Below, in pieces: positions 10,201 to 18,122 of a DNA stretch of 64,000 nucleotides. This DNA is from Anadara kagoshimensis (taxonomy: Eukaryota > Mollusca > Bivalvia > Arcoida > Arcidae). The notes under the pieces are model-generated. The model was not told where the DNA came from. It saw nothing but the letters and a program-made list of their open reading frames with translations, and searched no databases. The position numbers and the translations under genes were made by a program. Where the stretch lies: positions 7,862,678 to 7,926,677 of the forward strand of contig CM037874.1 in NCBI GenBank assembly GCA_021292105.1. Reading direction: 5' to 3'. Numbering within the stretch: position 1 is the stretch's first letter; each line of letters starts with the position of its first letter.

Positions 10201-12902
10201 CACAATGCTACAGCTCTTTCAATAAATTTTCAAGAAGAAGAAAACTTTTGTCCCCTTTATGTTTCCATTGAAACCAATAATGCTATGTTTTCAGTATTCA
10301 CATACCAGTTATTTTTCCAGATTTGAAATTCTTCTTTTCAGTTGGTTCACCAATAAAGTACTGATCTTTACTAAGAAGCACCTGCTGCAGCATACAGTCA
10401 TTAATGTACTCTGACTTCAGAACTGGTATATTATAACGTCGAGCTTGTTTAACTTTAAATGTGGTTTTCTCTTTCATTTTGTTGAACAATACAACAAAGG
10501 AAACCTAAAACATATCCAAAATTACAGTCAAACCAGTTTATAAAGGATATAGCTGGAAAAGTCACAAAGAGGGAACCTAAAACATAACCATAATTACAGT
10601 CAAACCGGTTTATAAAGGTTATAGCTGGAAAAGTCACAAAGAGGGAACCTAAAACATAACCATAATTACAGTCAAACCGGTTTATAAAGGTTATAGCTGG
10701 ATAAGTCACAAAGAGGGAACATAAAACATAACCATAATTACAGTCAAACCGGTTTATAAAGGTTATAGCTGGATAAGTCACAAAGAGGGAACATAAAACA
10801 TAACCATAATTACAGTCAAACCGGTTTATAAAGGATATAGCTGGATAAGTCACAAAGAGGGAACATAAAACATAACCATAATTACAGTCAAACCGGTTTA
10901 TAAAGGATATAGCTGGATAAGTCACAAAGAGGGAACATAAAACATATCCAAAATTACAGTCAAACCGGTTTATAAAGGATATAGCTGGATAAGTCACAAA
11001 GAGGGAACCTAAAACATAACCATAATTACAGTCAAACCGGTTTATAAAGGATATAGCTGGATAAGTCACAAAGAGGGAACATAAAACATAACCATAATTA
11101 CAGTCAAACCGGTTTATAAAGGATATAGCTGGATAAGTCACAAAGAGGGAACATAAAACATAACCATAATTACAGTCAAACCGGTTTATAAAGGATATAG
11201 CTGGATAAGTCACAAAGAGGGAACATAAAACATAACCATAATTACAGTCAAACCGGTTTATAAAGGATATAGCTGGATAAGTCACAAAGAGGGAACATAA
11301 AACAGGTTAATGTAAGAAACAGCCAAACAAGTTAAGAAGACAAACACAAATTGGGATATTGACACTAAAAATAAATTAGGTGAAAAAGTCTATTTTAGTA
11401 ACAGTGGCCATCTTGAATGCATGATTTTGATGTCAAGCAAACCCACTCCAATCACTCTCATAACGATTCAACTTACCAAGTTTCAGCACAATTCAGATGT
11501 ACGTTTTTTTTTTTAATGCATGGAAACCAACTGGGACAGACCCACGCACACACATACACAAACACACAGACAGTGGTATTACTACATCCCGCCTCATCAC
11601 TGGTGGTGGGGGGAGAGGATAATTAGGCACTGAGTATAATATCCAGTGACATGGTTATAATGGTGTAAAAAGGCAGCAGCCAAATACACTAAAACAAACA
11701 TATTATGTAATATAGTCCTATGATAATGAGACATCATACATGAGACATTAGTTATTAAGGTCTCATTTAAAAGACTCAATGATGTTTTTCCTAAGGTCTC
11801 ACTAAATAGCAGGCTGGCCAATTCGATGGATTTATCAGTTTTTGACAGATTAAAACAGATAAATGGACAGATAAAATGAAAAAGTCAAATTAGACAGATG
11901 AATGGAATTTTGTATGGAAATTGTACCAAAATCAAAATCAAACACTTAACAATAAAAAAAGTACCTTAATGGCAACCTTGCACACAAAAAATGTATCGAT
12001 CTGGACAAATAAATAAATTTGATTGGTCAGCCTGAAATAGTTTCATATTTTCGTCCATGGTCTAACCAGAAAATATCTCCATGAGAATTGCCATAAATAA
12101 ACCTACTGTTTTCATGTTTTACATTTTAAGTGAATAAGCAATATATAGAATGAAACATTTGATCGATATGTTTGTAAATATAACAGATTCGCAAATCAGT
12201 GTTAAGGAAATATGAACATTTTGGCTGCCAATAATGCAGCCCCTCCATAGCTTTTCGTAATGTGATTTTTTTAACCATTTTTTAAAAATTAGTTTATCTT
12301 GAAAACAAGCAGAACATGATATTTATAGCATAAAAAGAGCACTTTCAAATGATGTAATGTTTTCCACAATATTTTATCCCGAAATACATCATCTTTTGGT
12401 GTGAAAGTGCACATTCGGGGTACTCATGGGCAATTTTTATAATTGACGAGTTACATCCTCTTGCCTTTGGTGGCCATTTTGTTTCACATTTTGACATTTT
12501 TTTATATGCACTAGATATCTTATAATCATGTCTTTGAAAAACCAAACATATGTACCTTGTTTCTAATTATTCAAATTTGACATGTGTTTAGCGGTTTTTT
12601 GAGTAACTGTTTTGTGAGACCTAAGTGTTTTGTCAAATACATGTACATAACAGAAAGAATACAAATTTTAAAGCCTCTGGTCTGAGACTGCTGTGAAATG
12701 AACCCAATTTCCCAACTTAAAATGAAGGACCAACTACCAAAGACGTTAAAACTAAAACCAGAGTACAATTTCTGACCTTCTTTCCTACTATGTAAGAAAT
12801 GATCCCTCCATTGTCCGTAATCTTCTTTTTCCATTTTATCTTCTCTTTAAATGGCATAAAAGAGTCAAACTCTAACACAAAAACACAATCTTGGAAGATC
12901 AT
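1734..12902 (-). CDS. PARP4: PARP4 (vault poly(ADP-ribose) polymerase) homologue, 10 exons, 3' end outside the window
   Basis: The product transfers ADP-ribose from NAD+ to proteins; vertebrate PARP4 is a component of the vault particle. Coding exons on the minus strand are 12902-12777, 10504-10306, 9388-9252, 8082-7987, 7195-7025, 5987-5850, 5243-5076, 4362-4202, 3403-3272 and 1832-1734. All have GT-AG borders and their phases join without a break. Domain order is BRCT (first two exons), a linker, the helical PARP regulatory domain (EEFYQAIPHK and KFRALRCHVTHLD resemble vertebrate PARP4), then the catalytic core with VGR, LMHSS (the first H of the H-Y-E triad), GILSRGLLLP and GIYFSNS (the Y). 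The glutamate and the later VIT, vWA and MVP-binding regions would lie left of base 1. The start ATG at 12902 follows an acceptor at 12911, so a 5' UTR exon lies upstream. Exons are visible; the family assignment is from remembered homology. Confidence 0.9.
2016..2847. mobile_element. pogo/Tigger-like MITE, TA target site
   Basis: The terminal inverted repeats begin CAGTAGAGCTTCGATAACTC and end with the reverse complement of CAGTAGAACTTCGATAACTC. They are flanked by TA at 2014-2015 and 2848-2849. No transposase ORF is visible in the 832 bp. CAGT ends with a TA target are typical of the Tc1/mariner-pogo group. It sits in a PARP4 intron. Confidence 0.85.
3272..3403 (-). CDS. PARP4: PARP4 exon 9 (catalytic domain, HSS motif)
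   Basis: It begins after TTGTAG. It encodes IYKVGRTAEDIQF and NVRLLMHSSAAYNFLGILSR. The histidine in LMHSS aligns with the NAD+-binding histidine of the H-Y-E triad (LLHGS in vertebrate PARP4). The donor is AG before GTATGG. Confidence 0.92.
3822..3895 (+). repeat. Degenerate tRNA-like SINE head
   Basis: GGAAGCTCAGTTGGTAGA resembles a tRNA D-arm/A-box, and CTATAGTGTGGGAG lies where the anticodon loop would be. The T-arm is decayed. A second, weaker copy follows at about 4,040-4,100. It is a repeat fossil in a PARP4 intron, not a tRNA gene. Confidence 0.5.
4202..4362 (-). CDS. PARP4: PARP4 exon 8
   Basis: A 161-nt exon between TTTCTAG and GTATGT, ending in phase 2. KFRALRCHVTHLDQ corresponds to 'KYRALRCKIEHVEQ', the link between the helical domain and the catalytic core. 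Confidence 0.9.
4884..5064. mobile_element. MITE with CAGTCAAACCTG ends (TA target)
   Basis: The left end TA-CAGTCAAACCTGTCT and right end AGGCAGGTTTGAATG-TA are imperfect inverted repeats flanked by TA. A second family member lies at 9,046-9,232. The right end abuts the splice donor of PARP4 exon 7 (exon end 5,076). Confidence 0.7.
5076..5243 (-). CDS. PARP4: PARP4 exon 7 (helical regulatory domain)
   Basis: A 168-nt phase-0 exon between ACTGTAG and GTATGG. EEFYQAIPHK and ITAKQDLCQ match the 'EFYRLIPHK...KKADLCQL' block of vertebrate PARP4. Confidence 0.9.
5850..5987 (-). CDS. PARP4: PARP4 exon 6 (helical regulatory domain)
   Basis: A 138-nt phase-0 exon between TTCACAG and GTAAGA. It encodes EITPEIGRLVEIVWREA, comparable with the 'VSDLVEMIWAEA' helix of vertebrate PARP4 at the start of the PARP regulatory domain. 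Confidence 0.85.
6530..6680 (+). repeat. SINE tail fragment
   Basis: TTTCACCTATAGGTAATG through AAAACCCCAATC matches the 3' part of the SINEs at 246-560 and 56,632-57,070. The tRNA-like head is absent. Confidence 0.5.
7025..7195 (-). CDS. PARP4: PARP4 exon 5
   Basis: A 171-nt phase-0 exon between TTGTAG and GTAAGT. It encodes VVWYFNTTNEVLSGYEQLY and PYTLLPWLHPVF. I recognise no specific motif; it is assigned by phase, splice sites and position. Confidence 0.7.
7234..7276. repeat. (CT)n microsatellite
   Basis: Uninterrupted CT dinucleotides for about 43 bases in a PARP4 intron. A second (CT)n lies at about 51,870-51,928. Confidence 0.95.
7987..8082 (-). CDS. PARP4: PARP4 exon 4
   Basis: A 96-nt phase-0 exon between TTACAG and GTAATG. 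It encodes SDTSVQVIEVHTIKGESK and YRLYSQSGKL, and leads into the part of PARP4 that precedes the helical domain. Confidence 0.75.
8586..8669. repeat. Tandem duplication, ~42 bp
   Basis: ATTCCTGAATATATCACAAA and the following AACAAAGTGATCATAAAA occur twice, back to back. Confidence 0.85.
9046..9232. mobile_element. MITE with CAGTCAAACCTG ends, second copy
   Basis: It starts CAGTCAAACCTGCCTTAAAG and ends with the reverse complement CAGGTTTGACTG followed by TA. The interior lacks an ORF. It is close to the donor of PARP4 exon 3 (9,252). Confidence 0.75.
9252..9388 (-). CDS. PARP4: PARP4 exon 3 (linker)
   Basis: It is bounded by TTTTCAG on the left and GTTAG on the right. It encodes a basic stretch (TVKKKQRCQ) followed by an acidic SIKSWLVEDNDDGLFDN segment. 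The phase fits both neighbours. Confidence 0.75.
10306..10504 (-). CDS. PARP4: PARP4 exon 2 (BRCT C-terminal half)
   Basis: It begins after GTTTTAG and encodes VSFVVLFNKM and ARRYNIPVLKSEYINDC. The last is the strand-helix element of BRCT domains with the typical 'vlkseyi.dc' pattern. It ends ACTG before GTATGT, phase 1. The acceptor sits inside the first unit of the 72-bp tandem array described separately. Confidence 0.85.
10505..11300. repeat. 72-bp tandem array (~11 units) at the PARP4 exon 2 acceptor
   Basis: Eleven units of exactly 72 bp, each with ATTACAGTCAAACCGGTTTA and GTCACAAAGAGGGAAC. Because 72 is a multiple of three, the minus strand stays open for about 276 codons as a 24-residue repeat (for example TYPAISFINRFDCNYGYV). 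I judge this non-coding: it lies within the intron, and the exon 2 BRCT frame is a different one. The first unit contains the genuine exon 2 acceptor. Confidence 0.9.
11302..12776. other. PARP4 intron, no gene seen
   Basis: Beyond CA-rich and A/T-rich simple sequence around 11,500-11,580 I see no conserved coding block, RNA gene or delimited element. Confidence 0.5.
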
Positions 12903-12910
12903 GTTGATGT
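12777..12910 (-). CDS. PARP4: PARP4 first coding exon (BRCT start)
   Basis: An acceptor TTTCAG ends at 12911 and is followed by eight non-coding bases and ATG at 12902-12900. The exon encodes MIFQDCVFVLEF and GGIISYIVGKK, the first strand and helix of a BRCT domain. It ends AAG before GTCAGA at 12776, phase 0. The preceding non-coding exon was not located with confidence. Confidence 0.8.
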
Positions 12911-13000
12911 CTGAAACAACAAAAACTGAAATAGAAAAGAATGAAAATATGTTAAACTGTAAGTGCCATATTCTTTCCAGATACCTTACCAATAGAACTA

Positions 13001-13183
13001 GTGAACAAGCTATCTTTAAACAGTTTTAAAAGCGCCATCAACAAACATTGGACAAACTTAGATTTAAAATTCCAGCCAACCAATTATGAACTGGAACTGG
13101 ACAAAACAGTAATTAGTTCGAAGAACCACATTAAAACGGACCAGAGAGACGCAAAACCTATATTGGTTTCTACAGACAGGTAA
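13001..13183 (+). pseudogene. Possible LINE reverse-transcriptase C-terminal relic
   Basis: The translated NSFKSAINKHWTNL resembles the conserved 'SFK..L..HW' end of many non-LTR reverse-transcriptase proteins. The upstream part continues in another frame (NRTSEQAIFKQF), so it would be broken. The match is short and could be chance. Confidence 0.3.
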
Positions 13184-13903
13184 CAGATACAGAATTTCCA
13201 TTAAAAGAAACATAAAAATTAAAATACCAAGTCGAGAAGCATGTTTAATGGTAGTTTAAATAAACAGTGACCTTAACTTTTGAGAATTTTACAAAAATTT
13301 ATTGCCAATTGAGATGTTTTATTTGATATATGAAGTGTTTCAATCGAGTAGGTCCTCAAAAAGTTGAATCGGCAGGAGCAGCTAAAGCTGGTGGCATCTT
13401 AATATAATCAAGGTATATTTGACTAGGATGAAAAACTCCATTCAAACAATCAATCAAAACAACCAATCACATCTCTTCTGCTATAAAATACCCATAGCAG
13501 CAACATTTTCTTTCTACGGAAATATTTGATGGATTCTGACATAAATGCTGAGAAATTCTTAAAAAATCAAGACCTTAAGTATCATCAAACCTAAAGTATT
13601 CAACCAATTATTTTGGACAATCCAGTGGACAAAAGAGTGTTAAAAAATTCAAAAAGTTTTCATTTACAAAGAGTCAGCAGGGATCAGTTTAGGAACTCCT
13701 TTTTCATCAAAACGGTGCTTGACAGGAATCATCCAGACGAAGACATTGTGCATGCAGAAAACAGTAGAGGGCTTCAAAAACATCCTTCAAAACTGCTGCT
13801 TATAACATCAAGCAGCATTCTCTCTACCGTATATGATATACCTAGAATTGGATCCATTCAACACATCTGTGCATATGGATACAGATGTAACAGGAAAGAG
13901 AAA

Positions 13904-16090
13904 CAAGAGGCCCATGGGCCTGATACGCTCACCTGATAACTAATGGCTAGCTGATAGATTTAAAGAACACATAAATACTAAACCCCAATGACTTTCTTCT
14001 TTAAATCATGATAACCATTGTATCAATACCTACAACATTCTAATATACATGCCTATACAAAAAGTTTATAGTTTTCGAGATAATTAACCATTTTGGTATT
14101 GTTTTGCATCTGTGACCTTGACCTTTGAACCCATGACCTTTTTCTATACATCAAAATGATCATTGTACCGATGCCTACAACATTCTAATATACAAGCCTA
14201 TACAAAAAGTTTATAGATTTCGAGATAATTAACCATTTTGGTATTGTTTCACATCTGTGACCTTGACCTTTGAACCCATGTCCTTTTTCTATACATCAAA
14301 ATGATCGTTGTATCGATACCTACAACATTCTAATATACATGCCTATACAAAAAGTTTATAGTTTTCGAGATAATTAAACATTTCCGTATTGTTTCACATA
14401 TGTGACCTTGACCTTTGAACCCATAACTTTTTTCTATATATCAAAATGATTGTTGTATCAATACCTACAACATTCTAATATACATGCCTATACAAAAAGT
14501 TTATAGTTTTCGAGATAATTAACCATTTCGGTATTGTTTTGCATCTGTGACCTTGACCTTTGAACCCATGACCTTTTTCTATACATCAAAATGATCGTAT
14601 CAATACCTACATCATTCTAATATATATGCCTATACAAAAAGTTTATTGTTTTTGAGATAATTAACCATTTTGGTATTCTTTCGCATCTGTGACCTTGACC
14701 TTTGAACCCATGACCTTTTTCTATACATCAAAATGATTGTTGTATCGATACCTACAACATTCTAATATATATGCCTAAACAAAATGTTTATAGTTTTCGA
14801 GATAATTAACCATTTCGGTATTGTTTCGCATCTGTGACCTTGACCTTTGAACCCATGACCTTTTTCTATACATCAAAATGATCGTTGTATCAATACCTAC
14901 AACATTCTAATATACATGCCTATACAAAATGTTTATAGTTTTCGAGATAATTAACCATTTCGGTATTGTTTCGCATCTGTGACCTTGACCTTTGAACCCA
15001 TGACCTTTTTCTATAAATCAAAATGATCGTTGTATTGATACCTACAACATTCTAATATATATGCCTATACAAAATGTTTATAGTTTTCGAGATAATTAAC
15101 CATTTTGGTATTGTTTCGCATCTGTGACCTTGACCTTTGAACCCATGACCTTTTTCTATACATCAAAATGACCGTTGTATAGATACCTACAACATTCTAA
15201 TATACATGCCTATACAAAAAGTTAATAGTTTTCGAGATAATTAACCATTTCGGTATTGTTTCGCATCTGTGACCTTGACCTTTGAACCCATGACCTTTTT
15301 CTATACATCAAAATGATCGTTGTATTGATACCTACAACATTCTAGTATATATGCCTATACAAAATGTTTATAGTTTTCGAGATAATTAACCATTTCGATA
15401 TTGTTTCGCATCTGTGACCTTGACCTTTGAACCCATGACCTTTTTCTATATATCAAAATGATCGTTGTATCGATACCTACAACATTCTAATATACATGCT
15501 TATACAAAAAGTTTATAGTTTTCGAGATAATAATTATAATCAGAGGTAAAAAAAATTAGGTCACGACCTTCACAATCGACCTTGACCTCATTTTGAAGAT
15601 ACTAACAAGAAGATGTCAAAACTGAAAACCCCATGTCATTATCTGGTCAAATAGTCAGGTTATAACAATTTGAAGCTATTTTACTATTTTTTCAAAATTA
15701 AACGCAAAAACGCGTAACCTATTTTTATCCGAATTTCACAAAATGAACAAACTATAGGCTTAAGACCCTAGAGAAGCCAAATATCACATCAGATTTTTTC
15801 TCCAATCAGTACTTTCGGAGAAGAAGATTTTTTAAGATTTTTGCACCCCTAGGTCACCTTGACCTAGTTATGGTAGCCATAGCAACGCCAAGAACAAATC
15901 TGAATTGCACCGGCCCATATTTAATTCTGACAAAGTTTCATTAAAAACTGTCCAGTAGTTTCAGAGGAGAAGTCGAAAATAGGTGTTAACGACGCACACA
16001 CGCACGCACGCACGCACGCACACACGCACGCACATACACACGCTGCGCTATGCCATAAGCTCACATGACCTTCCGTCAGGTGAGCTAAAA
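13904..16090 (+). mobile_element. Tandem-repeat-cored transposon with palindromic ends (copy A)
   Basis: The left end carries the perfect palindrome AGGCCCATGGGCCT (13,908-13,921) followed by ACGCTCACCTGA. The right end carries a hairpin, AGCTCAC...GTGAGCT (16,058-16,086), next to a CACG-rich microsatellite. Between them lie about ten units of a 145-bp satellite and a unique flank with AAAACGCGTAACCTATTTTT. Copy B (40,644-42,800) has the same parts inverted. The layout recalls tandem-repeat MITEs and 'pearl'-type or Helentron-like non-autonomous elements of bivalves; the class is unproven. Confidence 0.75.
13980..15530 (+). repeat. 145-bp satellite array (copy A core)
   Basis: About ten to eleven units, spaced 142-145 bp by the recurring GTGACCTTGACCTTTGAACC (14,112; 14,257; 14,402; 14,547; and so on). 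Units are very similar. The same monomer occurs inverted at about 41,040-42,310. Confidence 0.92.
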
Positions 16091-16094
16091 ATGC

Positions 16095-16372
16095 AGGGTC
16101 AGACCTGGTATCAAACCCGGACCTCCCGCACTATAGGCGAGTGCTCTACCACTGAGCTATCCAGACCGCTACATTCCTTCCCTTCCTTTTTTGATTCAAC
16201 TCCCTTGAATTGAAACCACTAGATTCCACCCTGAGACCAACCTGTTGGTTGGCAACTTCCCAGGGTCAGACGAGCCCCCAAAAGTAACAGGAAAGAGAAA
16301 AGATGCAAGGTCAGACTGGGCATTGAACCTGATACCTCCCGCACTATAGGCAAGTTCTCTACCACTGAGCTG
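16095..16372 (-). repeat. Two tRNA-like SINE heads
   Basis: On the minus strand, GATAGCTCAGTGGTAGAGCA and GAGCTCAGTGGTAGAGAACT resemble A-boxes. They are followed by CCTATAGTGCGGGAGGT and by B-box-like GGGTTTGATACC or AGGTTCAATGCC. The anticodon loop would read CTATAGT (anticodon ATA). The T-stems do not pair well, so these are SINE heads or fossils and not tRNA genes. Confidence 0.6.
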
Positions 16373-16771
16373 TTTTTTTTTTTTTTTTCGGAAAACAATA
16401 TTCAGAAATTTAATTTTAATTTACACCTTCAAATTAAGTTGAAATTACGGAAAAATATCAGAAAATGTTTCTTATAATTTTCTGCACATTTTGGAATATT
16501 TAGAAGAGGATTAAGAAGATTTTTAGACTTTTTAGAAGGAAAATCGTTTTTTACCGAAGCGTTGCCCATCAGTTTGAACTACATTGGATGCGATTATTGG
16601 ATATTCAAATAATGTGGATAATACTACATTCTACACGGAATATGGATTTAATATTTTTTTGTAAAGTGATGGTTGCAGAATTTTTAACCTTTTATTGTGC
16701 TTTTAATAATTCAACTAGATTTTTATTGGAACTCTTTTGTTTACTTTCAACGATATCTGTAACTATGGTGA

Positions 16772-16807
16772 TGACGTCACTTCCGTTCCAACAATCAACT
16801 TCCGGTT
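16772..16807 (+). promoter_or_regulatory. CRE/ETS cluster in the LINE 5' UTR
   Basis: TGACGTCA (16,772-16,779) is a perfect CRE palindrome. It is directly followed by CTTCCG (ETS core on the other strand), with a second ACTTCCGG at 16,798-16,805. The cluster lies 50-90 bp before ORF1, where an internal LINE promoter would be expected. Function is inferred. Confidence 0.45.
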
Positions 16808-16858
16808 AAACATAAACATTAGAAACTGTAAGTTATAAAATGGATTCTACATACAAAA

Positions 16859-18010
16859 ATGATTAGAAGAAGTAGTAGAATAAAGAAGATCAGTAAAAAC
16901 TTTACCCCAAATTCATCACCTAAGGTAAAACCCAAGGTTTCCACTGACAATATAAACCCTAGAAACTTAAATAATAATAATACCCCCCTCTGTAAACCAT
17001 ACGAAGTTTGTGTAGGCTGTGGTAATGAAACCTGTGATTCAAAGAATAATACATGGATAGAATGCGATAACTGCAGGGATTGGTGGCATTGTGATTGTGT
17101 GGGTATTTCGGAAAAGGATTCCAGAAACTATACCAAATTACAAATTAAATTCAAATGTCCGTTTTGTATAATTAAACAGCCGCAAATTATACACCATGCA
17201 AAAAGTGTAATTGATCAAAATATACACAAGTCTTCAACCTCCATTCCAGTAGCAGATGAATCTAATTTTCATCAATCAAATTTATTAAATGACCAAGAAA
17301 ATATTGTTATACTAGACAACATAACAAAACCAGATGATTACCAACATAGCAAATCCATTCTTACAGAAATAAATAAGAAAAAACCAGATTTAAATATACA
17401 ACATTGTTATCCTCTTGCTGGAGGTGGTATAAGTATCCATTTAAAGTCTGACATTGATTTAAAGGAGGCTCTTAAACCATGGCCTGCTGGCTCTTTTAAT
17501 AGTGATACTATTAAACCACATGTTCCTAGGATAAATGATAGAAAGAATAAACATTTCATTATCAGAAATGTAAATACAAATATTGACATTAACAAAATTA
17601 AAAGTTGCCTTAGTGACAATGACATTCCTGTTGAAGTAAAGCGCTTATTTAACAGAAACACTAGAAGACCCTTTCCACTTGTCTCAGTAATTTCATCTGT
17701 CAAAGACTTCAATTTATGTATCAAGTCAGGAATACTCATTGATGGTAAACTACACCCATGTGAGGCTAAAAGAACTACTAAGATCGTACGCTGTTATAGT
17801 TGTCACAGATTTGGACATATAGCAGCAAACTGCAGATTCCATAAACGCTGTATAAACTGTGGATCAGAAAAATGTCAACAAAACTATACATGTGATAAGG
17901 ATCCAAACTGTGTCAACTGTAATAATAAACATAAAGCTGACAGTAAATTTTGTAAGACCTTTAAGAGTATTCAATCAAATATTCTTGAACGGTCATTGAG
18001 TATAAAGTAG
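16859..18010 (+). CDS. LINE ORF1 protein: PHD finger plus three zinc-knuckle-like motifs
   Basis: A 383-residue nucleic-acid-binding protein of the retrotransposon particle. A basic N-terminus is followed by a Cys4-His-Cys3 PHD finger at residues ~51-103 (CVGC, CDNC, WWHCDC, CPFC). Near the C-terminus are the CCHC knuckle CYSCHRFGHIAANC (312-325) and two Cys-rich repeats (331-345, 351-365). The middle (~200-300) resembles the region before the knuckles in other gag-like ORF1p. The frame is fully open. The ATG at 16,859 is preceded by an out-of-frame ATG at 16,840 that stops just past it. A PHD in ORF1p is known from some LINE clades; its partner here is unknown. Confidence 0.9.
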   Translation: MIRRSSRIKKISKNFTPNSSPKVKPKVSTDNINPRNLNNNNTPLCKPYEVCVGCGNETCDSKNNTWIECDNCRDWWHCDCVGISEKDSRNYTKLQIKFKCPFCIIKQPQIIHHAKSVIDQNIHKSSTSIPVADESNFHQSNLLNDQENIVILDNITKPDDYQHSKSILTEINKKKPDLNIQHCYPLAGGGISIHLKSDIDLKEALKPWPAGSFNSDTIKPHVPRINDRKNKHFIIRNVNTNIDINKIKSCLSDNDIPVEVKRLFNRNTRRPFPLVSVISSVKDFNLCIKSGILIDGKLHPCEAKRTTKIVRCYSCHRFGHIAANCRFHKRCINCGSEKCQQNYTCDKDPNCVNCNNKHKADSKFCKTFKSIQSNILERSLSIK

Positions 18011-18122
18011 TACCAATTTACGTCTACATCTATATACAAACTTTATTTCTATATTTACACCGTATATAGATGTTTTTATCTATAATTATCTTTTCATTGT
18101 TTTTCCTTTAAGTTCATTGAAT

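Noticed and set aside
10455..11285. 276-codon minus-strand frame of a 24-residue repeat
   Set aside because: It is the 72-bp array read in an open frame within a PARP4 intron. The frame does not match the BRCT exon and the composition is just the repeat unit.
13613..13936. 107-codon plus-strand frame
   Set aside because: No recognisable motif, runs into the transposon terminus, composition like non-coding DNA.
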